DNA of 64,000 bases from Bacteroidia bacterium (GTDB lineage Bacteria > Bacteroidota > Bacteroidia > J057). The translations under genes and the position numbers were made by a program. The stretch lies in assembly GCA_030430205.1 (NCBI GenBank), contig JAUIGE010000005.1:166001-230000 (forward strand). The letters are read 5' to 3'. The notes under the pieces are model-generated. The model was given only the letters and a program-made list of their open reading frames with translations. It was not told the DNA's origin and did not search any database. Shown piece by piece: positions 10,101 through 19,696 of the stretch (positions are counted from its first letter, which is position 1; each line of letters opens with the position of its first letter).

Positions 10101-11316
10101 AGGTACAGACTGGTACTGGGTAGCCCAGGAGCAGGAGACAGATTGTCCCGGGCCAGCGATCCGGGTGCGGGCGCGTGTCAAAAGCCTTTTCACCCCTGAC
10201 TTTACGCTCCCAGCTATAGGCTGTGGCGGATCTGGCCAGGTCAACCTGGCTTCCTATGTCTCTGACTCCAGAGATAAGGCGACAGCCTATACCTTCTATT
10301 CCGTTGATCCTCAGATCAACCCAGGCGCTACGCCTATCGGAACAGCCACTGCAAGCAATGGGGTCGTAAACTTTGGTCAGCAGGTAAATATTACGGTAGG
10401 CAATGGGAACCAAACGTACTGGGTGCAAAGTACCGTACCTAACGGTTGCGGAGGCTTCGCCTCTTCTACGCTCAATGCACCGGCACAATCTGCCAGCCTG
10501 AATCCCATCCCCAACCAGAATGTCAGTTGCGGAGACCCTGTCAACATCGCTTTCAGCGGTCAAAATACAACCATGATCATCTGGTTTGATCTCGCGGTTT
10601 TCAACAACCCCAACATCGGAATCATGGGAAACCTGGGTACAGGAAACCTTGCCTTCACCGCCACCAATACCAGTGGCACCCCACAGACGGCTACCATCCG
10701 GGTCGTTCCCTATAACGGCAACTGTGCAGGACAGCATCAGGACTTTACCATTACAGTACAGTCAGGAGCGAACTGCAGACAGGCAGCAGGAAACAGCTTG
10801 CAGTTGGCAGCCAGCAGGGTCAATGCGCATGATGTGGCATTGGACTGGGATATCCGATATGCGTCTGATCTCATTCGCTTTGAAGTAGAGAAGAAGCGCA
10901 ATGATGGCGACTTTGAAGCCATAGGCTATCAGGACTGGCAAGGCAATGGTGCTTATCAATACCTGGACAAGAGCAGCATGGCTAATACCAATCTCTACAG
11001 ATTGAAGCTGGTGCTGACTGATGGCCGCATCGTCTGGAGCGAGGCAGTAGAAGTCAAAATGGACTTTTTCGATAACCATCGCTTCAACCTCTTCCCGAAT
11101 CCGACTGCCGGGCAGTTTCAGCTGAAAGCGCTTTTCCCCATAGAAGAAAGCTACAACTGGCAGCTCTCTGATGTCATGGGCAAGACGCTTATGCAGGGCA
11201 AAATGGAAAGACAGGAAATGACGATTCAAATTGAATCTTTAGCTACAGGAGTCTATCATCTGGTGATGATCTCACCTGAGGGCAAGCGCTACCTGATGAA
11301 GGTGGTGAAGCAGTAG
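7177..11316 (+). CDS. Large secreted protein: two HYR-type domains each split by a seven-repeat propeller, T9SS tail
   Basis: This is a 1379-aa exported protein. The start at 7177 gives a leader MQKFQILLLALFVSLGLAAQ; an upstream in-frame TTG is less likely. Two tandem modules begin with AKCQDI-V-L and close with TLTVSDAAGNSSTCRAWV (near residues 432-457) or TLTATDALGQSSQCRAWV (near 875-900). In ordinary hyalin-repeat (HYR) domains these two halves are contiguous. Here each is separated by roughly 350-400 residues containing exactly seven copies of an APDGTPY-type motif alternating with LKWDG--WQ, as expected for a seven-bladed propeller. Ig-like segments and a SPROUTY-like Cys-rich stretch follow, then a Por tail (NLFPNPTAGQF ... 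LATGVYHLVM). It is probably a surface adhesin or binding protein; its ligand is unknown. Confidence 0.85.
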   Translation: MQKFQILLLALFVSLGLAAQDVTPPTAKCQDIVVHLDVNGQVQISPADIDAGSSDDLTSTPALSMSLSPNTFGLSAVGKELAWKPLGQRGLPLNSGPSSATNQSLAIAPDGTPYISQSLSAKNNVLKWDGTAWQELPFTTQSLSYGYNQTLAIAPNGTPYLAYRDFLGYSDFRLLVLEWTGSTWQQVGVPNLSTNSPDQMKFTIAADGTLYLGYVEFDFNTYESFFHLLKWTGSTWQAIGGPATFTDYVDALTLAVAPNGTPYISGFDYGVSSGFVKKWTGTSWQSIGAISSAWESHLAIAPDGTPYFTYSGNNYQTVVLKYDGTSWQSLNFSGTNATLGLGSVQRIAIAPDGTPFVSYQDVYKDSKTTILKWDGNDWQLHGQQGVGNALEFTSGYSADPYPNLSIAPDGSIYVAYQDRDFGGRATVLKWIDDNYTTLTVSDAAGNSSTCRAWVNVEPNPSPVAKCQDITVELNLAGQVTIAPSEVDAGSFDEVTPSLSLSLSAFDLSALGKQQAWEIVGGGSKTAAYYPHSQIVTTPNGIYLAYLDASTSNYVTTYSLVVFKENGNGWQQLGASGIPMNYVSSNSSSQYCLSIAPDGTPYLAYTNKDQYNRTSVVKWDGSTWQTVHDQYQESIATSYGTFDQKLRFAPDGTPYLALREGGSYYSGPSLRVYVWQGGRWLYMDTYGFLPYYNTAVNDFALAPDGTPYIAYRNDFYNYTMSLAKWHGSGWQEISGTSRYVSGDDDNHLVFAPDGTPYYASLKITGGTYYGPYRYRTTVTRWDGSSWQELAVPSFLNGGTSNYYKDFAISPNGIPFMTYSDYYGSSSTNLLKWDGTLWQEVGEEIRENSGGLAFAPNGMPYLCTNYNFTTTVRKWDGDNFTTLTATDALGQSSQCRAWVTVEEASCIPPAAFASQGCGSCGQIRYDLCEGDPAPDLEAYVLGNSNYISGASLIWYADNSGAQGSLLAGAPAVNTAQTGTDWYWVAQEQETDCPGPAIRVRARVKSLFTPDFTLPAIGCGGSGQVNLASYVSDSRDKATAYTFYSVDPQINPGATPIGTATASNGVVNFGQQVNITVGNGNQTYWVQSTVPNGCGGFASSTLNAPAQSASLNPIPNQNVSCGDPVNIAFSGQNTTMIIWFDLAVFNNPNIGIMGNLGTGNLAFTATNTSGTPQTATIRVVPYNGNCAGQHQDFTITVQSGANCRQAAGNSLQLAASRVNAHDVALDWDIRYASDLIRFEVEKKRNDGDFEAIGYQDWQGNGAYQYLDKSSMANTNLYRLKLVLTDGRIVWSEAVEVKMDFFDNHRFNLFPNPTAGQFQLKALFPIEESYNWQLSDVMGKTLMQGKMERQEMTIQIESLATGVYHLVMISPEGKRYLMKVVKQ

Positions 11317-11356
11317 GCTTTGCCTATTTTATGTAAATAATTCTGGTTACAAAATT

Positions 11357-11491
11357 TCAGCTCAGTTTTCCATAAAGGCAGAGGGTGACTTCCCAAAGCG
11401 CTTGAGGAAAAGTGAGCTGAAATTGGATATAGCTGCGCAAATCTTCATTGCCTTCCACTACCAGAATGGTCTCCGGTTCCAGACTGCTGCC
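11357..11491 (-). pseudogene. Relic of a response-regulator receiver domain
   Basis: The minus strand reads in one frame GSSLEPETILVVEGNEDLRS and then YIQFQL, up to a stop at 11357. This matches the start of a receiver (REC) domain as found in hybrid sensor kinases, where the usual reading is ILVVEDNEDLR. The first acidic-pocket Asp is replaced by Gly, and the frame stops about 45 residues in, before the phospho-acceptor Asp. No kinase part remains on either side. The rest of 11317-11660 shows no gene. It is a short, decayed fragment. Confidence 0.55.
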
Positions 11492-11660
11492 CTTGCCATG
11501 CAAAGAATTCGTTTGTAGGCAGTAGGTACAGATTTAGAATATTTTGGAATAAAAGCTCAAATTGGGAGGCTATAGGAGGGAAGAGGAAAAAATGAACTAT
11601 TTTTGACATCAACTCTAAGAAGAGCCATAGACATCAAACCAATAGTATTCCTCCTCCATC

Positions 11661-12680
11661 TTGATTCATCCCAAAAAAATCTCCCTGCTGCTACGCAGCC
11701 TCAGCCCACGCAAAGCGTGGAATCTCGGAAAGCTCCTGCTTTCCTATCACTTCTCCCGCTACCGCGGTCGCAACCTGCATCTCGGCATGCCGATGAAGAT
11801 CGGCTTTGAGCCTACCACTTCCTGCAACCTGCGTTGCCCCGAGTGCCCTTCGGGCCTGCGATCTTTTACCCGGCCTACCGGCATGTCGGACTTGCAACTT
11901 TTCCAATCTGTGATGGATCAGCTGTACAAAGATTTGATCTATTTGTTGATCTACTTTCAGGGCGAGCCCTACCTGAATCCGGATTTCCTCAACATGGTAG
12001 CCTACGCCCGTAAAAAAGGCGTTTATACCGGCACGAGCACCAATGGGCATTTTTTGACGGAAGAAAAAGCCAGACAGACCATCGAAAGCGGGCTTTCAGA
12101 ATTGATCGTCTCGATAGACGGCACGACCCAGGAGACTTACCAGGCTTACCGGGTAGGCGGTAAGCTGGAGAAAGTGAAGGAAGGCGTGAAGCGCCTGGTG
12201 GCGGCGCGGGAGGCGATGGGGGCGAAGCATCCCTTCATTATTTTACAGTTTTTGGTCGTCAGACCCAATGAGCATCAGATCGAAGAGGTGAAAGCCCTGG
12301 GCAAAGAATTGGGCGTGGACAAAGTGGCTTTCAAAACAGCCCAGATATATGATTATGAGCAGGGCAGCGACCTCATCCCGACCATCGACCGCTACAGCCG
12401 CTACAAACAGCTGCCCGACGGCAGCTACCGCATCAAAAACAAACTGCACAACCAGTGCTGGAAACTCTGGCATGGAGCCGAAATCACCTGGGATGGGCGC
12501 GTCCTGCCCTGCTGCTTCGACAAGGATGCGAAGTACGAGATGGGCATCCTGACAGAGAAGCGCTTCTCTGAAATATGGCGCAGCGCGCCTTATGATGACT
12601 TCAGAGCGCAGCTTCTGCGCTCGCGGAAGGCGATAGACATTTGCCAGAATTGCACGGAAGGGACGCAGATTTGGGGATGA
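11661..12680 (+). CDS. Radical SAM protein with SPASM-type C-terminal cluster
   Basis: This 339-aa iron-sulfur enzyme carries the radical SAM cysteine motif CNLRCPEC near residues 53-60 and a Cys-rich C-terminus (QCW, LPCCFD, CQNC) typical of SPASM auxiliary clusters. Such proteins use S-adenosylmethionine to start radical chemistry, often on peptides or small metabolites. The substrate is not evident, and no precursor peptide gene was seen nearby. The frame opens with TTG at 11661; the N-terminal 40 residues (PRKAWNLGKLL) look like true coding sequence, so the non-ATG start is kept, although an ATG at residue 43 is possible. Confidence 0.85.
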   Translation: MIHPKKISLLLRSLSPRKAWNLGKLLLSYHFSRYRGRNLHLGMPMKIGFEPTTSCNLRCPECPSGLRSFTRPTGMSDLQLFQSVMDQLYKDLIYLLIYFQGEPYLNPDFLNMVAYARKKGVYTGTSTNGHFLTEEKARQTIESGLSELIVSIDGTTQETYQAYRVGGKLEKVKEGVKRLVAAREAMGAKHPFIILQFLVVRPNEHQIEEVKALGKELGVDKVAFKTAQIYDYEQGSDLIPTIDRYSRYKQLPDGSYRIKNKLHNQCWKLWHGAEITWDGRVLPCCFDKDAKYEMGILTEKRFSEIWRSAPYDDFRAQLLRSRKAIDICQNCTEGTQIWG

Positions 12681-12690
12681 TGAAGGGAAG

Positions 12691-12779
12691 AATGGACGCA
12701 GATTTTTTATGATAATTATGATTTCCGCTGTTTCTTAACATAATTCTTTTACATAATAATCAGCGTAGATCAGCGTCCA
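12691..12779. repeat. Short interspersed palindrome-like repeat
   Basis: The stretch starts with TGGACGCAGAT and ends with ATCAGCGTCCA, whose outer seven bases pair. An AT-rich centre contains TTATGAT. Similar 'acgcag ... ttatgat' pieces occur near 1-40, 36553-36590 and 63098-63142. It fills the gap between the radical SAM gene and the dehydratase gene. Confidence 0.35.
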
Positions 12780-12796
12780 CTCTTACTTACAAAAGC

Positions 12797-13762
12797 ATGA
12801 AACCCAAACTTCAATCCCCACCTAGCTTCGAAGACATTTCCTGGGTACACCAAAACATCCAATCCCTCATCCACCGCACACCGGTGATGAGCTGCGAAAG
12901 CCTCAACCAGATCACGGGCGCGCAGCTTTTTTTCAAATGTGAAAACTTTCAAAAGATAGGGGCATTCAAAACCCGTGGCGCTTCCAGCGCTGCTTTGTTC
13001 CTGACGGAAGCTGAGCGCAAGGCAGGCCTGGCGACGCACTCCTCGGGCAACCACGCCCAGGCCGTAGCGCTAACCGCGCAAAGGCAAGGCATGAAAGCCT
13101 ATATCGTCATGCCCGACAGCTCGCCCGCACCCAAAATCGCGGCGACTAAGGGCTATGGAGCCGAGCTGTTTTTCTGCGAAAATACCATCGAAGCCCGCCA
13201 GCAAAAGCTGGAGGAAGTCGTCGCCCGGACAGGGGCGACCTTTATCCATCCCTTCGATGACTACCATGTCATCGCCGGGCAGGCGACTGCCGCCAAAGAA
13301 CTGATCGAGGATACCGATGGTCTGGACATCGTGATAGCGCCGATCGGCGGAGGTGGACTGATGAGCGGCACGGCGCTGATTAGCAAGTATTTGATGCCGA
13401 AGGCAAAGGTATTTGGGGCTGAGCCCCGGATCGTGGATGATGCTTTTCGCTCCGTGAAATCGGGCAAAGTGGAAGTCAATACCCGCATAGATACCATCGC
13501 CGACGGCCTTCGCACCAACCTGAGCGAAAAGACATTCGACATCATTTCCAGGCAGGTAGATCAGATTTTTACGGTGACGGAAGAGGAGATCATTCAGGCC
13601 ATGCGGCTTATCTGGGAACGCATGAAGCTCGTCATAGAACCTTCCAGCGCGGTTCCTTTTGCTGCTGTATTATCCCATCCAGCCAGCTTCAGGGGGCAAA
13701 AAATCGGGATCATTCTTACCGGAGGCAATGTAGATTTAGATCGTTTGCCTTGGATAAAATGA
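12797..13762 (+). CDS. PLP-dependent threonine dehydratase / serine racemase family protein
   Basis: A 321-aa fold-type II PLP enzyme. The Schiff-base lysine is Lys58 in GAFKTRGA, SSGNHAQA follows, and the glycine-rich phosphate loop is GGGGLMSG. It lacks the C-terminal ACT domain of biosynthetic IlvA (usual length above 400 aa), so it belongs with the short catabolic threonine dehydratases and serine racemases. The likely reactions are deamination of L-threonine or L-serine to 2-oxo acids, or serine racemisation; sequence alone does not separate these. It acts in the cytoplasm. The gene stands 33 bp before a cation-chloride-cotransporter-like gene on the same strand and may be cotranscribed with it. 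Confidence 0.88.
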   Translation: MKPKLQSPPSFEDISWVHQNIQSLIHRTPVMSCESLNQITGAQLFFKCENFQKIGAFKTRGASSAALFLTEAERKAGLATHSSGNHAQAVALTAQRQGMKAYIVMPDSSPAPKIAATKGYGAELFFCENTIEARQQKLEEVVARTGATFIHPFDDYHVIAGQATAAKELIEDTDGLDIVIAPIGGGGLMSGTALISKYLMPKAKVFGAEPRIVDDAFRSVKSGKVEVNTRIDTIADGLRTNLSEKTFDIISRQVDQIFTVTEEEIIQAMRLIWERMKLVIEPSSAVPFAAVLSHPASFRGQKIGIILTGGNVDLDRLPWIK

Positions 13763-13795
13763 ATGTTTACCTTGGATTTTCTTTGAACAAAATAT

Positions 13796-16132
13796 ATGTC
13801 TGATAAAGCTTCATTTTCGCCTCAAAAGTTTGGAACGCTTCCGGTTTTTCTAACCTCTATCTGCACCATTTTGGGTGCAATCCTCTTTTTGCGATTTGGC
13901 TGGGCCGTAGGCCAGGTGGGGCTGCTGGGCACGATTGGGATCGTGATTATCGGTCACCTGGTGACCATCCCCACTTCGCTGGCGATCGCAGAGATCGCGA
14001 CCAACCAGCGCGTGGAAGGCGGTGGAGCCTATTATATCATCTCACGATCCTTTGGATTGAATATAGGCGGAGCGATAGGCATCGCCTTGTATCTGGCTCA
14101 GGCGATCAGTGTCGCCTTTTATGTGATTGCTTTTGCCGAGGCATTCCAGCCTGTGCTGGTGGCGATTGAAGCCGCAGGCTTCAATCTCGACTGGATGAAG
14201 TTTGTAGACCCTATTACCCAAAAGGTGACTTTTGAATTGCGTTGGGTAAGCATTCCCAGCATGGTCTTGCTGGCAATGCTGGTACTTACCCGCGGTGCCA
14301 ACTCCGGCATGAATCTGCTGTATATCGTAGCGGCCATCCTGGGCCTTTCGCTCCTGATGTTTTTTATGGGCACCACGGATTATGATCCGGGCCCCCTGAC
14401 AGATTTGCTGGGCCGCAACGGCTTTGATCCGAATAAACTGGGAGAAGATGCCCCTGCGGAGCTTTTTTATGGTGGGAATGTGCCTTTCTTCACTGTCTTT
14501 ACCATCATTTTTCCTGCTTTTACCGGGATCATCGCTGGTCTGGGCCTTTCGGGTGAGCTGAGAGACCCAGGTAAATCTATTCCCCGCGGTACCATCTGGG
14601 CTACCATGATTGGCATGATCATTTACCTGGCCGTTTCTGTTAAACTGGCCTATTCCCTTCCTCTGGAAATATTGGCAGATAAAAACCGACTTGTGATGGG
14701 AGATATCGCCATCTGGTATCCGATCATCCCGATCGGACTGGCAGCAGCGGCGATTTCATCCGCTCTGGGTTCTATCCTCGTTGCGCCCAGGACCTTGCAG
14801 GCGCTGGGCGGCGACAAGGTCATACCTGGTGGGGTGAGTGATTGGGTATCTTCTGTGCGCAAAAAAGACCAGGAACCCATCAACGGTGGCTGGGTGACTG
14901 TGATGGTAGCTTTTGTCTTTGTGGCCCTGGGCAATGTGGACTTTGTCGCGGAGATCATCGCCATGTTTTTCATGGTGACTTATGGGGCGATCTGCCTGAT
15001 CAGCTTCCTGGAATACTTTGCAAGTGACCCCGCATACCGACCGACCTTTACCGCCAATAGGTGGTATTTTTCACTGATAGGTGCGGTTTTGTGCATTTAC
15101 CTGATGTTCCGGATGAAAGCAAGCTATGCCTGGTTGTCCATTATTCTGATGACGGCATTTTATTTTTGGATCAGCAGATCCAACGACCGAAGGGGCGGCA
15201 TGGCGCGCATTTTTCAAGGGGTAATCCTGCAAATAAGCCGCTCGCTCCGGGTTTTATTACAAAAACAGGTGACAGAGGAGGAGTTAGAAGAAAGCGGCGA
15301 AGCCAGTTGGACGCCTTCGGCGATTTGTATCTCAAGACATTCTTTTGAAAGACTGGGTGCTTTTGACCTCCTGCGCTTCATTTCTCATAGATATGGATTT
15401 GGGACCTATATCCATTTGCTCACAGGTTATTATTCTAAAACAAGTGTGAAAGATGCGAAAGAAGTCTTTAAACGCCTGCTGGCTCGTACACGGGTGAGCC
15501 GTTCCAATGTCTATATAGATACCCTGATCAGTCCATCTTATACCTCTGCCGTGGCCCAGGCATTACAACTCCCCGGCATCTCCGGACGAGACAACAACAT
15601 GATTGTCTTCGAATACTCCAAATTCGAGACCGAGGCACTCAACGATGTGATAGACAACTATAAGCTGCTCAAAGCGGCAGACTTTGATGTGAGCATCCTG
15701 AGAAGTACGGAGAAGGGTTTTGGCTACAAAAATGAGATCCATGTATGGATCACCAGTGAGGATTACAACAACTCCAACCTGAAAATTCTTTTGGCCTACA
15801 TCATCCTGGGCCATCCCGATTGGAAAGGGGGCGTGATTAAAATATTTGCTGTGTATCCTGAAGAAAACCTGGATGAAAAGCGAGATGCGCTGCTCGCCAT
15901 GATCAATGAGGGCCGACTGGCCATTTCTCCCAACAACATCCGATTTTTGACCTATAGCAAGGAGAAAAGCATCAAATCCATCATACAGGAAACCTCCATG
16001 GATGCGGATTTGACGATATTGGGTTTCCGCTCAGAGGCCATCAGCAAAACCCATGACGAGTTGTTTTTGGGCTATGGAGAGATGGGAAATATACTTTTTG
16101 TGAATACAGATAAGGAAAAAACCATTGTATAA
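13796..16132 (+). CDS. SLC12-type (cation-chloride / amino acid permease) transporter
   Basis: A 778-aa polytopic membrane protein. The N-terminal 450 or so residues form an APC-fold permease of about 12 helices; the opening GTLPVFLTSICTILGAILFL and the following FGWAVG and GGGAYYIISRS segments are typical of the SLC12 Na-K-Cl / K-Cl cotransporter group. The last 300 or so residues are soluble with repeated Rossmann-like strands, as in SLC12 C-terminal domains. It probably moves ions or amino acids across the inner membrane. The stop is only 3 bp before the next gene's GTG, so the downstream sensor kinase is likely translated from the same transcript. Confidence 0.85.
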   Translation: MSDKASFSPQKFGTLPVFLTSICTILGAILFLRFGWAVGQVGLLGTIGIVIIGHLVTIPTSLAIAEIATNQRVEGGGAYYIISRSFGLNIGGAIGIALYLAQAISVAFYVIAFAEAFQPVLVAIEAAGFNLDWMKFVDPITQKVTFELRWVSIPSMVLLAMLVLTRGANSGMNLLYIVAAILGLSLLMFFMGTTDYDPGPLTDLLGRNGFDPNKLGEDAPAELFYGGNVPFFTVFTIIFPAFTGIIAGLGLSGELRDPGKSIPRGTIWATMIGMIIYLAVSVKLAYSLPLEILADKNRLVMGDIAIWYPIIPIGLAAAAISSALGSILVAPRTLQALGGDKVIPGGVSDWVSSVRKKDQEPINGGWVTVMVAFVFVALGNVDFVAEIIAMFFMVTYGAICLISFLEYFASDPAYRPTFTANRWYFSLIGAVLCIYLMFRMKASYAWLSIILMTAFYFWISRSNDRRGGMARIFQGVILQISRSLRVLLQKQVTEEELEESGEASWTPSAICISRHSFERLGAFDLLRFISHRYGFGTYIHLLTGYYSKTSVKDAKEVFKRLLARTRVSRSNVYIDTLISPSYTSAVAQALQLPGISGRDNNMIVFEYSKFETEALNDVIDNYKLLKAADFDVSILRSTEKGFGYKNEIHVWITSEDYNNSNLKILLAYIILGHPDWKGGVIKIFAVYPEENLDEKRDALLAMINEGRLAISPNNIRFLTYSKEKSIKSIIQETSMDADLTILGFRSEAISKTHDELFLGYGEMGNILFVNTDKEKTIV

Positions 16133-16134
16133 GG

Positions 16135-19100
16135 GTGTATGCTTATTCACCATATCGAGTTTGTTTTTGCCTGTTCGCTTTCCTGGCGGGTGGTATTTCG
16201 CTCCTCCTGGGGCAGCAGGAAGCAGGAAAAAAAGGCGGATACCTCGCCGATTTCCTCCCCGGACAATTGATCAGCTGTCTGTATCAGGACAGCCAGGGCT
16301 TTCTGTGGGCGGGTAGCCCCAGCGGTCTTCACCGCTATGATGGGAGCGAATTTCGCACCTTTTCACACCGGCAAGGCGATAGCCTTTCGCTCTCTCAGGG
16401 CATGGTCTGGGCGATATTTGAAGACCAGGCTGGCTTTATCTGGGTGGGTACAGCCCGTGGACTCAACCGATTTGACAAACGCTACGAAAGCTTTGAGCGC
16501 CTGGGACAGCAGCAAGGGAAGTTTTTTGACAAAAAAGTATCTGCCATTTACGAGGACAGGCTAGGCCAGTTTTGGATCGGAACAGAGGCAGGGCTGTATA
16601 CATTGAATAAAAAGACATTTGAACTGAGCCTGTACGATGCGGGGCAATTAGGTCCATCCGTGGCCATCACGGGCATCATGCAGGACAAAGCCCAGGGGCT
16701 TTGGATAGGCACCGAAGCCAGTGGCTTGTTTCGCCTGACAGCAGGCGGAAAGGCCCTGGAAAGCTTTTCGCAGCAAAACAATATGCTGGAATCCAATGCG
16801 ATCAACCATGTTTTGCAAACCCAAAAAGGGGAACTCTATGTAGCAACAGATTTTGGCCTTGCGGTTTTTGACAAAAATCTGCAAAGCTTTCGCCCCGCTG
16901 TGATGCAGGGCAGCCAGGGAGATTTGTTGAAACGAATCGAAATAGAAGCCATGGCCGAAGACTCGATGGGCAAGCTCTGGATGGGAACCTTCGAAAACGA
17001 CCTCTTTTGTTTTGATCCGGCAAAACAGGAACTCCGGCGTATTTCGCACTTTTCGGCCAGTGTCACCGCCGCTCCCAATGACCTGATATATTCCCTGCTG
17101 GTCGATCGTTCGGGCATGTTGTGGATCGGCACCTACCTGGGCGGTTTGCATGCCTATTTATCCCCCCAAAAGAAATTTGAACTTTTTCAACAAGCCGAAG
17201 GAACCACCGGGGAGGTCTATGCCGTTTTTGAAGATCAGGCAAAAAATAGCTGGCTGGGGACAGGCAACGGCCTGGAAGTATATGATGCCGAAGGCAAACT
17301 CCGCTGGCAAAGCGAAGATGAAGTAGCCGCCATCATGCAGGATCGCCGGGGCAATATCTGGCTGGGAACATTGGGAAACGGCCTGAAGATGTGCGAAAAG
17401 GGCAGTTTCTGGCCTCCGAAGGAAGTCGATATCGCGCTTCCGCCAGACGATTTTTCCCTTTTAGGCGGCATCAATGCCCTGCTTGAAGACCAGCAGGAGC
17501 GGATATGGATCGCGACCCTGGAGGGAATCATCCTCACAGATCTGGAAGGCAAGCTTTTGGCGCGTTTTGGAGAGGATGCCGAAGACAGTCTGCGCCTGGA
17601 CAAGGAGGAAGTACACTGCCTTTTTATGGATCAAAAGGGAAGCATTTGGATGGGCACTGACGGAGGATTGCGCTTTTTTGACAAAAAGATATCTCCGCTC
17701 AGCATCGCTTCCGAAGCGGGAGAGGTACTGGACAACTCAGCGGTTTATGCCGTGGAGGAGGATGCGAAAGGCAACCTGTGGGTTGCGACAGCAGAAGGAC
17801 TGGTGCAAATTTCTTCGGATAAAAAGGCCGCCAGGCTGATCACAACCTCTGACCGGGATGCCAGTTCTCAGCTTTATGGGCTGCTTTTTGACGCCCAGGG
17901 CGATCTTTGGGCAAGTAACAAAAAAGGCCTTTGGCGACTCAAAACGGGGGATATTGACGAGGAAGTCAGCCTGGTGACTTATTTGGCTCAGGATGGCGAG
18001 CTGCCCTGCGATGCTTTCAATTTTGGTGCGTACCACCGCACGGCGGATGATCGCCTGATCTTCGGTTGCGAAGAAGGAGCCGTTGTTTTCCGTTCGGAAG
18101 AAGTGTGGCAAAATGTTTTTGCGCCGCCTGTGGTCATCAACAGCTTTCAGATTGGTCTGGAAGAAGTAGACTTCCGCGATCCCGAAAGCCCGCTTCGTCA
18201 GCATATATCCCAAACCCGCAAAATCGTGCTTCCCCCCGGTCTGTACCGGATTACGTTGGGCTATACCGCCCTCAATTTTATCCATCCCGAAGCCAATCAC
18301 TTTCGCTACAAAATGGAGAAAGTGGACAAAGAATGGATCTATGACCGTGGCAATCAGCTCGCGGAATATCCGCTGAGTTCCGGCAACTATGTCTTCCATC
18401 TGCAGGCCGCCAACAACGATGGGGTGTGGAATACAGAAGGCACCCGCCTTGAAATCGTGATTCAGCGACCTTTCACCCAAACCATTTGGTTTTACCTGAT
18501 CTGCCTGCTGCTGCTGGCAGTGTCGGTGGTGCTTTTTGTCCGATTTCGGACGCGCCGCCTGGAGCAGACCCAGCGCAAGCTGGAGGAGAAAGTGGCCCTG
18601 CGCACGGAGGAGGTAAATCGAAAAAATGTGGTACTCGAAAAAACCCTCAACGAACTCAAAGAGGCGCAAACCCAGCTCGTAGAGCAGGAAAAGATGGCTT
18701 CCCTTGGTCAGCTCACCGCGGGCGTCGCCCATGAGATCAACAACCCCATCACCTTTGTCAGCGGCAATATCACCCCGCTCAAGCGGGATATATCCGAAAT
18801 GATGGAGATTCTGAAAGGCTATGAAGAAGAAGTGGAAAGCCAGGGGCTATCGGAAAAATTTGAGCGCGTAGCGGAGCTGAAATCCAGACTGGATTATGAG
18901 TTTTTGATACAGGAAATCAAGCAATTGCTTGAGGGGATATCCGAGGGCGCGGAGCGCACCGCTGAGATCGTGCGCGGCCTGCGCAACTTCTCCCGCCTCG
19001 ATGAGGACGTCCTCAAACTCGCCAACGTCAACCAGGGCATAGAATCTACCCTCCTCCTGCTCCGTTCGGAGCTCAAAGACCGCATCGAGATCGTCAAAGA

Positions 19101-19449
19101 CATGCCCGAAATGCCCGATATCCACTGCTATCCCGGCAAACTCAATGGCGTCTACATGAACATCCTCACCAACGCCATGCAGGCCATTGAAGGCCCCGGC
19201 ACTATATACATCACCACCCGCCACCTCGGCAAGCAAGTTCAAATCAGCATCCGCGACACCGGCAAAGGCATGAGCGAAGAAGTGCAAAAACGCATCTTCG
19301 AGCCCTTCTTCACGACCAAAGACGTAGGCTTCGGCACCGGCCTGGGCCTGTCGATCACCTATGGCGCGATCGAGCAGCATAAGGGGAAGATAAGCGTGAA
19401 GAGTAGGCTGGGGGAGGGGACGGCGTTTGAGATATTGTTGCCGGTGTAG
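16135..19449 (+). CDS. Propeller sensor histidine kinase (Reg_prop, Y_Y_Y, HisKA, HATPase)
   Basis: A 1104-aa membrane sensor. After a signal-like N-terminus come many Reg_prop repeats (motifs such as [13 protein letters not shown] and IWIGT), a Y_Y_Y domain at about 700-775, a membrane helix at about 784-806, a coiled-coil linker, and a kinase core with His866 in [11 protein letters not shown]-box [10 protein letters not shown], and DTGKGM / GTGLGLS. Unlike the 1382-aa hybrid at 2878, it has no receiver or HTH domain, so it must hand phosphate to a partner not found next door. The start is GTG at 16135; no ATG gives a better leader. Its 3-bp gap to the transporter gene suggests that the two act together. 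Confidence 0.9.
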   Translation: MYAYSPYRVCFCLFAFLAGGISLLLGQQEAGKKGGYLADFLPGQLISCLYQDSQGFLWAGSPSGLHRYDGSEFRTFSHRQGDSLSLSQGMVWAIFEDQAGFIWVGTARGLNRFDKRYESFERLGQQQGKFFDKKVSAIYEDRLGQFWIGTEAGLYTLNKKTFELSLYDAGQLGPSVAITGIMQDKAQGLWIGTEASGLFRLTAGGKALESFSQQNNMLESNAINHVLQTQKGELYVATDFGLAVFDKNLQSFRPAVMQGSQGDLLKRIEIEAMAEDSMGKLWMGTFENDLFCFDPAKQELRRISHFSASVTAAPNDLIYSLLVDRSGMLWIGTYLGGLHAYLSPQKKFELFQQAEGTTGEVYAVFEDQAKNSWLGTGNGLEVYDAEGKLRWQSEDEVAAIMQDRRGNIWLGTLGNGLKMCEKGSFWPPKEVDIALPPDDFSLLGGINALLEDQQERIWIATLEGIILTDLEGKLLARFGEDAEDSLRLDKEEVHCLFMDQKGSIWMGTDGGLRFFDKKISPLSIASEAGEVLDNSAVYAVEEDAKGNLWVATAEGLVQISSDKKAARLITTSDRDASSQLYGLLFDAQGDLWASNKKGLWRLKTGDIDEEVSLVTYLAQDGELPCDAFNFGAYHRTADDRLIFGCEEGAVVFRSEEVWQNVFAPPVVINSFQIGLEEVDFRDPESPLRQHISQTRKIVLPPGLYRITLGYTALNFIHPEANHFRYKMEKVDKEWIYDRGNQLAEYPLSSGNYVFHLQAANNDGVWNTEGTRLEIVIQRPFTQTIWFYLICLLLLAVSVVLFVRFRTRRLEQTQRKLEEKVALRTEEVNRKNVVLEKTLNELKEAQTQLVEQEKMASLGQLTAGVAHEINNPITFVSGNITPLKRDISEMMEILKGYEEEVESQGLSEKFERVAELKSRLDYEFLIQEIKQLLEGISEGAERTAEIVRGLRNFSRLDEDVLKLANVNQGIESTLLLLRSELKDRIEIVKDMPEMPDIHCYPGKLNGVYMNILTNAMQAIEGPGTIYITTRHLGKQVQISIRDTGKGMSEEVQKRIFEPFFTTKDVGFGTGLGLSITYGAIEQHKGKISVKSRLGEGTAFEILLPV

Positions 19450-19510
19450 GGGGGGGGAACTCACCCCGCTGCGCCTTTGGCTCCGCTGCCCCTCTCTTGG
19501 GAAGAGAGGG

Positions 19511-19644
19511 GCACGTAGGCGTTTGGAACGCCAGCTTAGCCTGCGCATTGGCGCAGGGCTATCCGCAAAAATGAAATTTTTGCAGAAAGCCCCCTCTCTT
19601 GCCAAGAGAGGGGGTTTGGGGGTGAGTTCACAACCCAAAACGGG
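19511..19644. repeat. Structured direct repeat, copy A
   Basis: This roughly 130-bp block recurs almost unchanged at 20153-20286, flanking the DUF559 gene. It is a string of small palindromes: GCGTTTGGAACGC, a CCTGCGCA/GGCGCAGG pair, GCAAAAATGAAATTTTTGC, and a CCCCCTCTC/GAGAGGGGG hairpin. A further, more variable part extends left to 19457, including another CCCCTCTC palindrome. It is not coding. Confidence 0.8.
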
Positions 19645-19696
19645 GTGAGTTCACAGCACAAAAACAGAATCAAGTTCACAACAAAATAACAAAATC

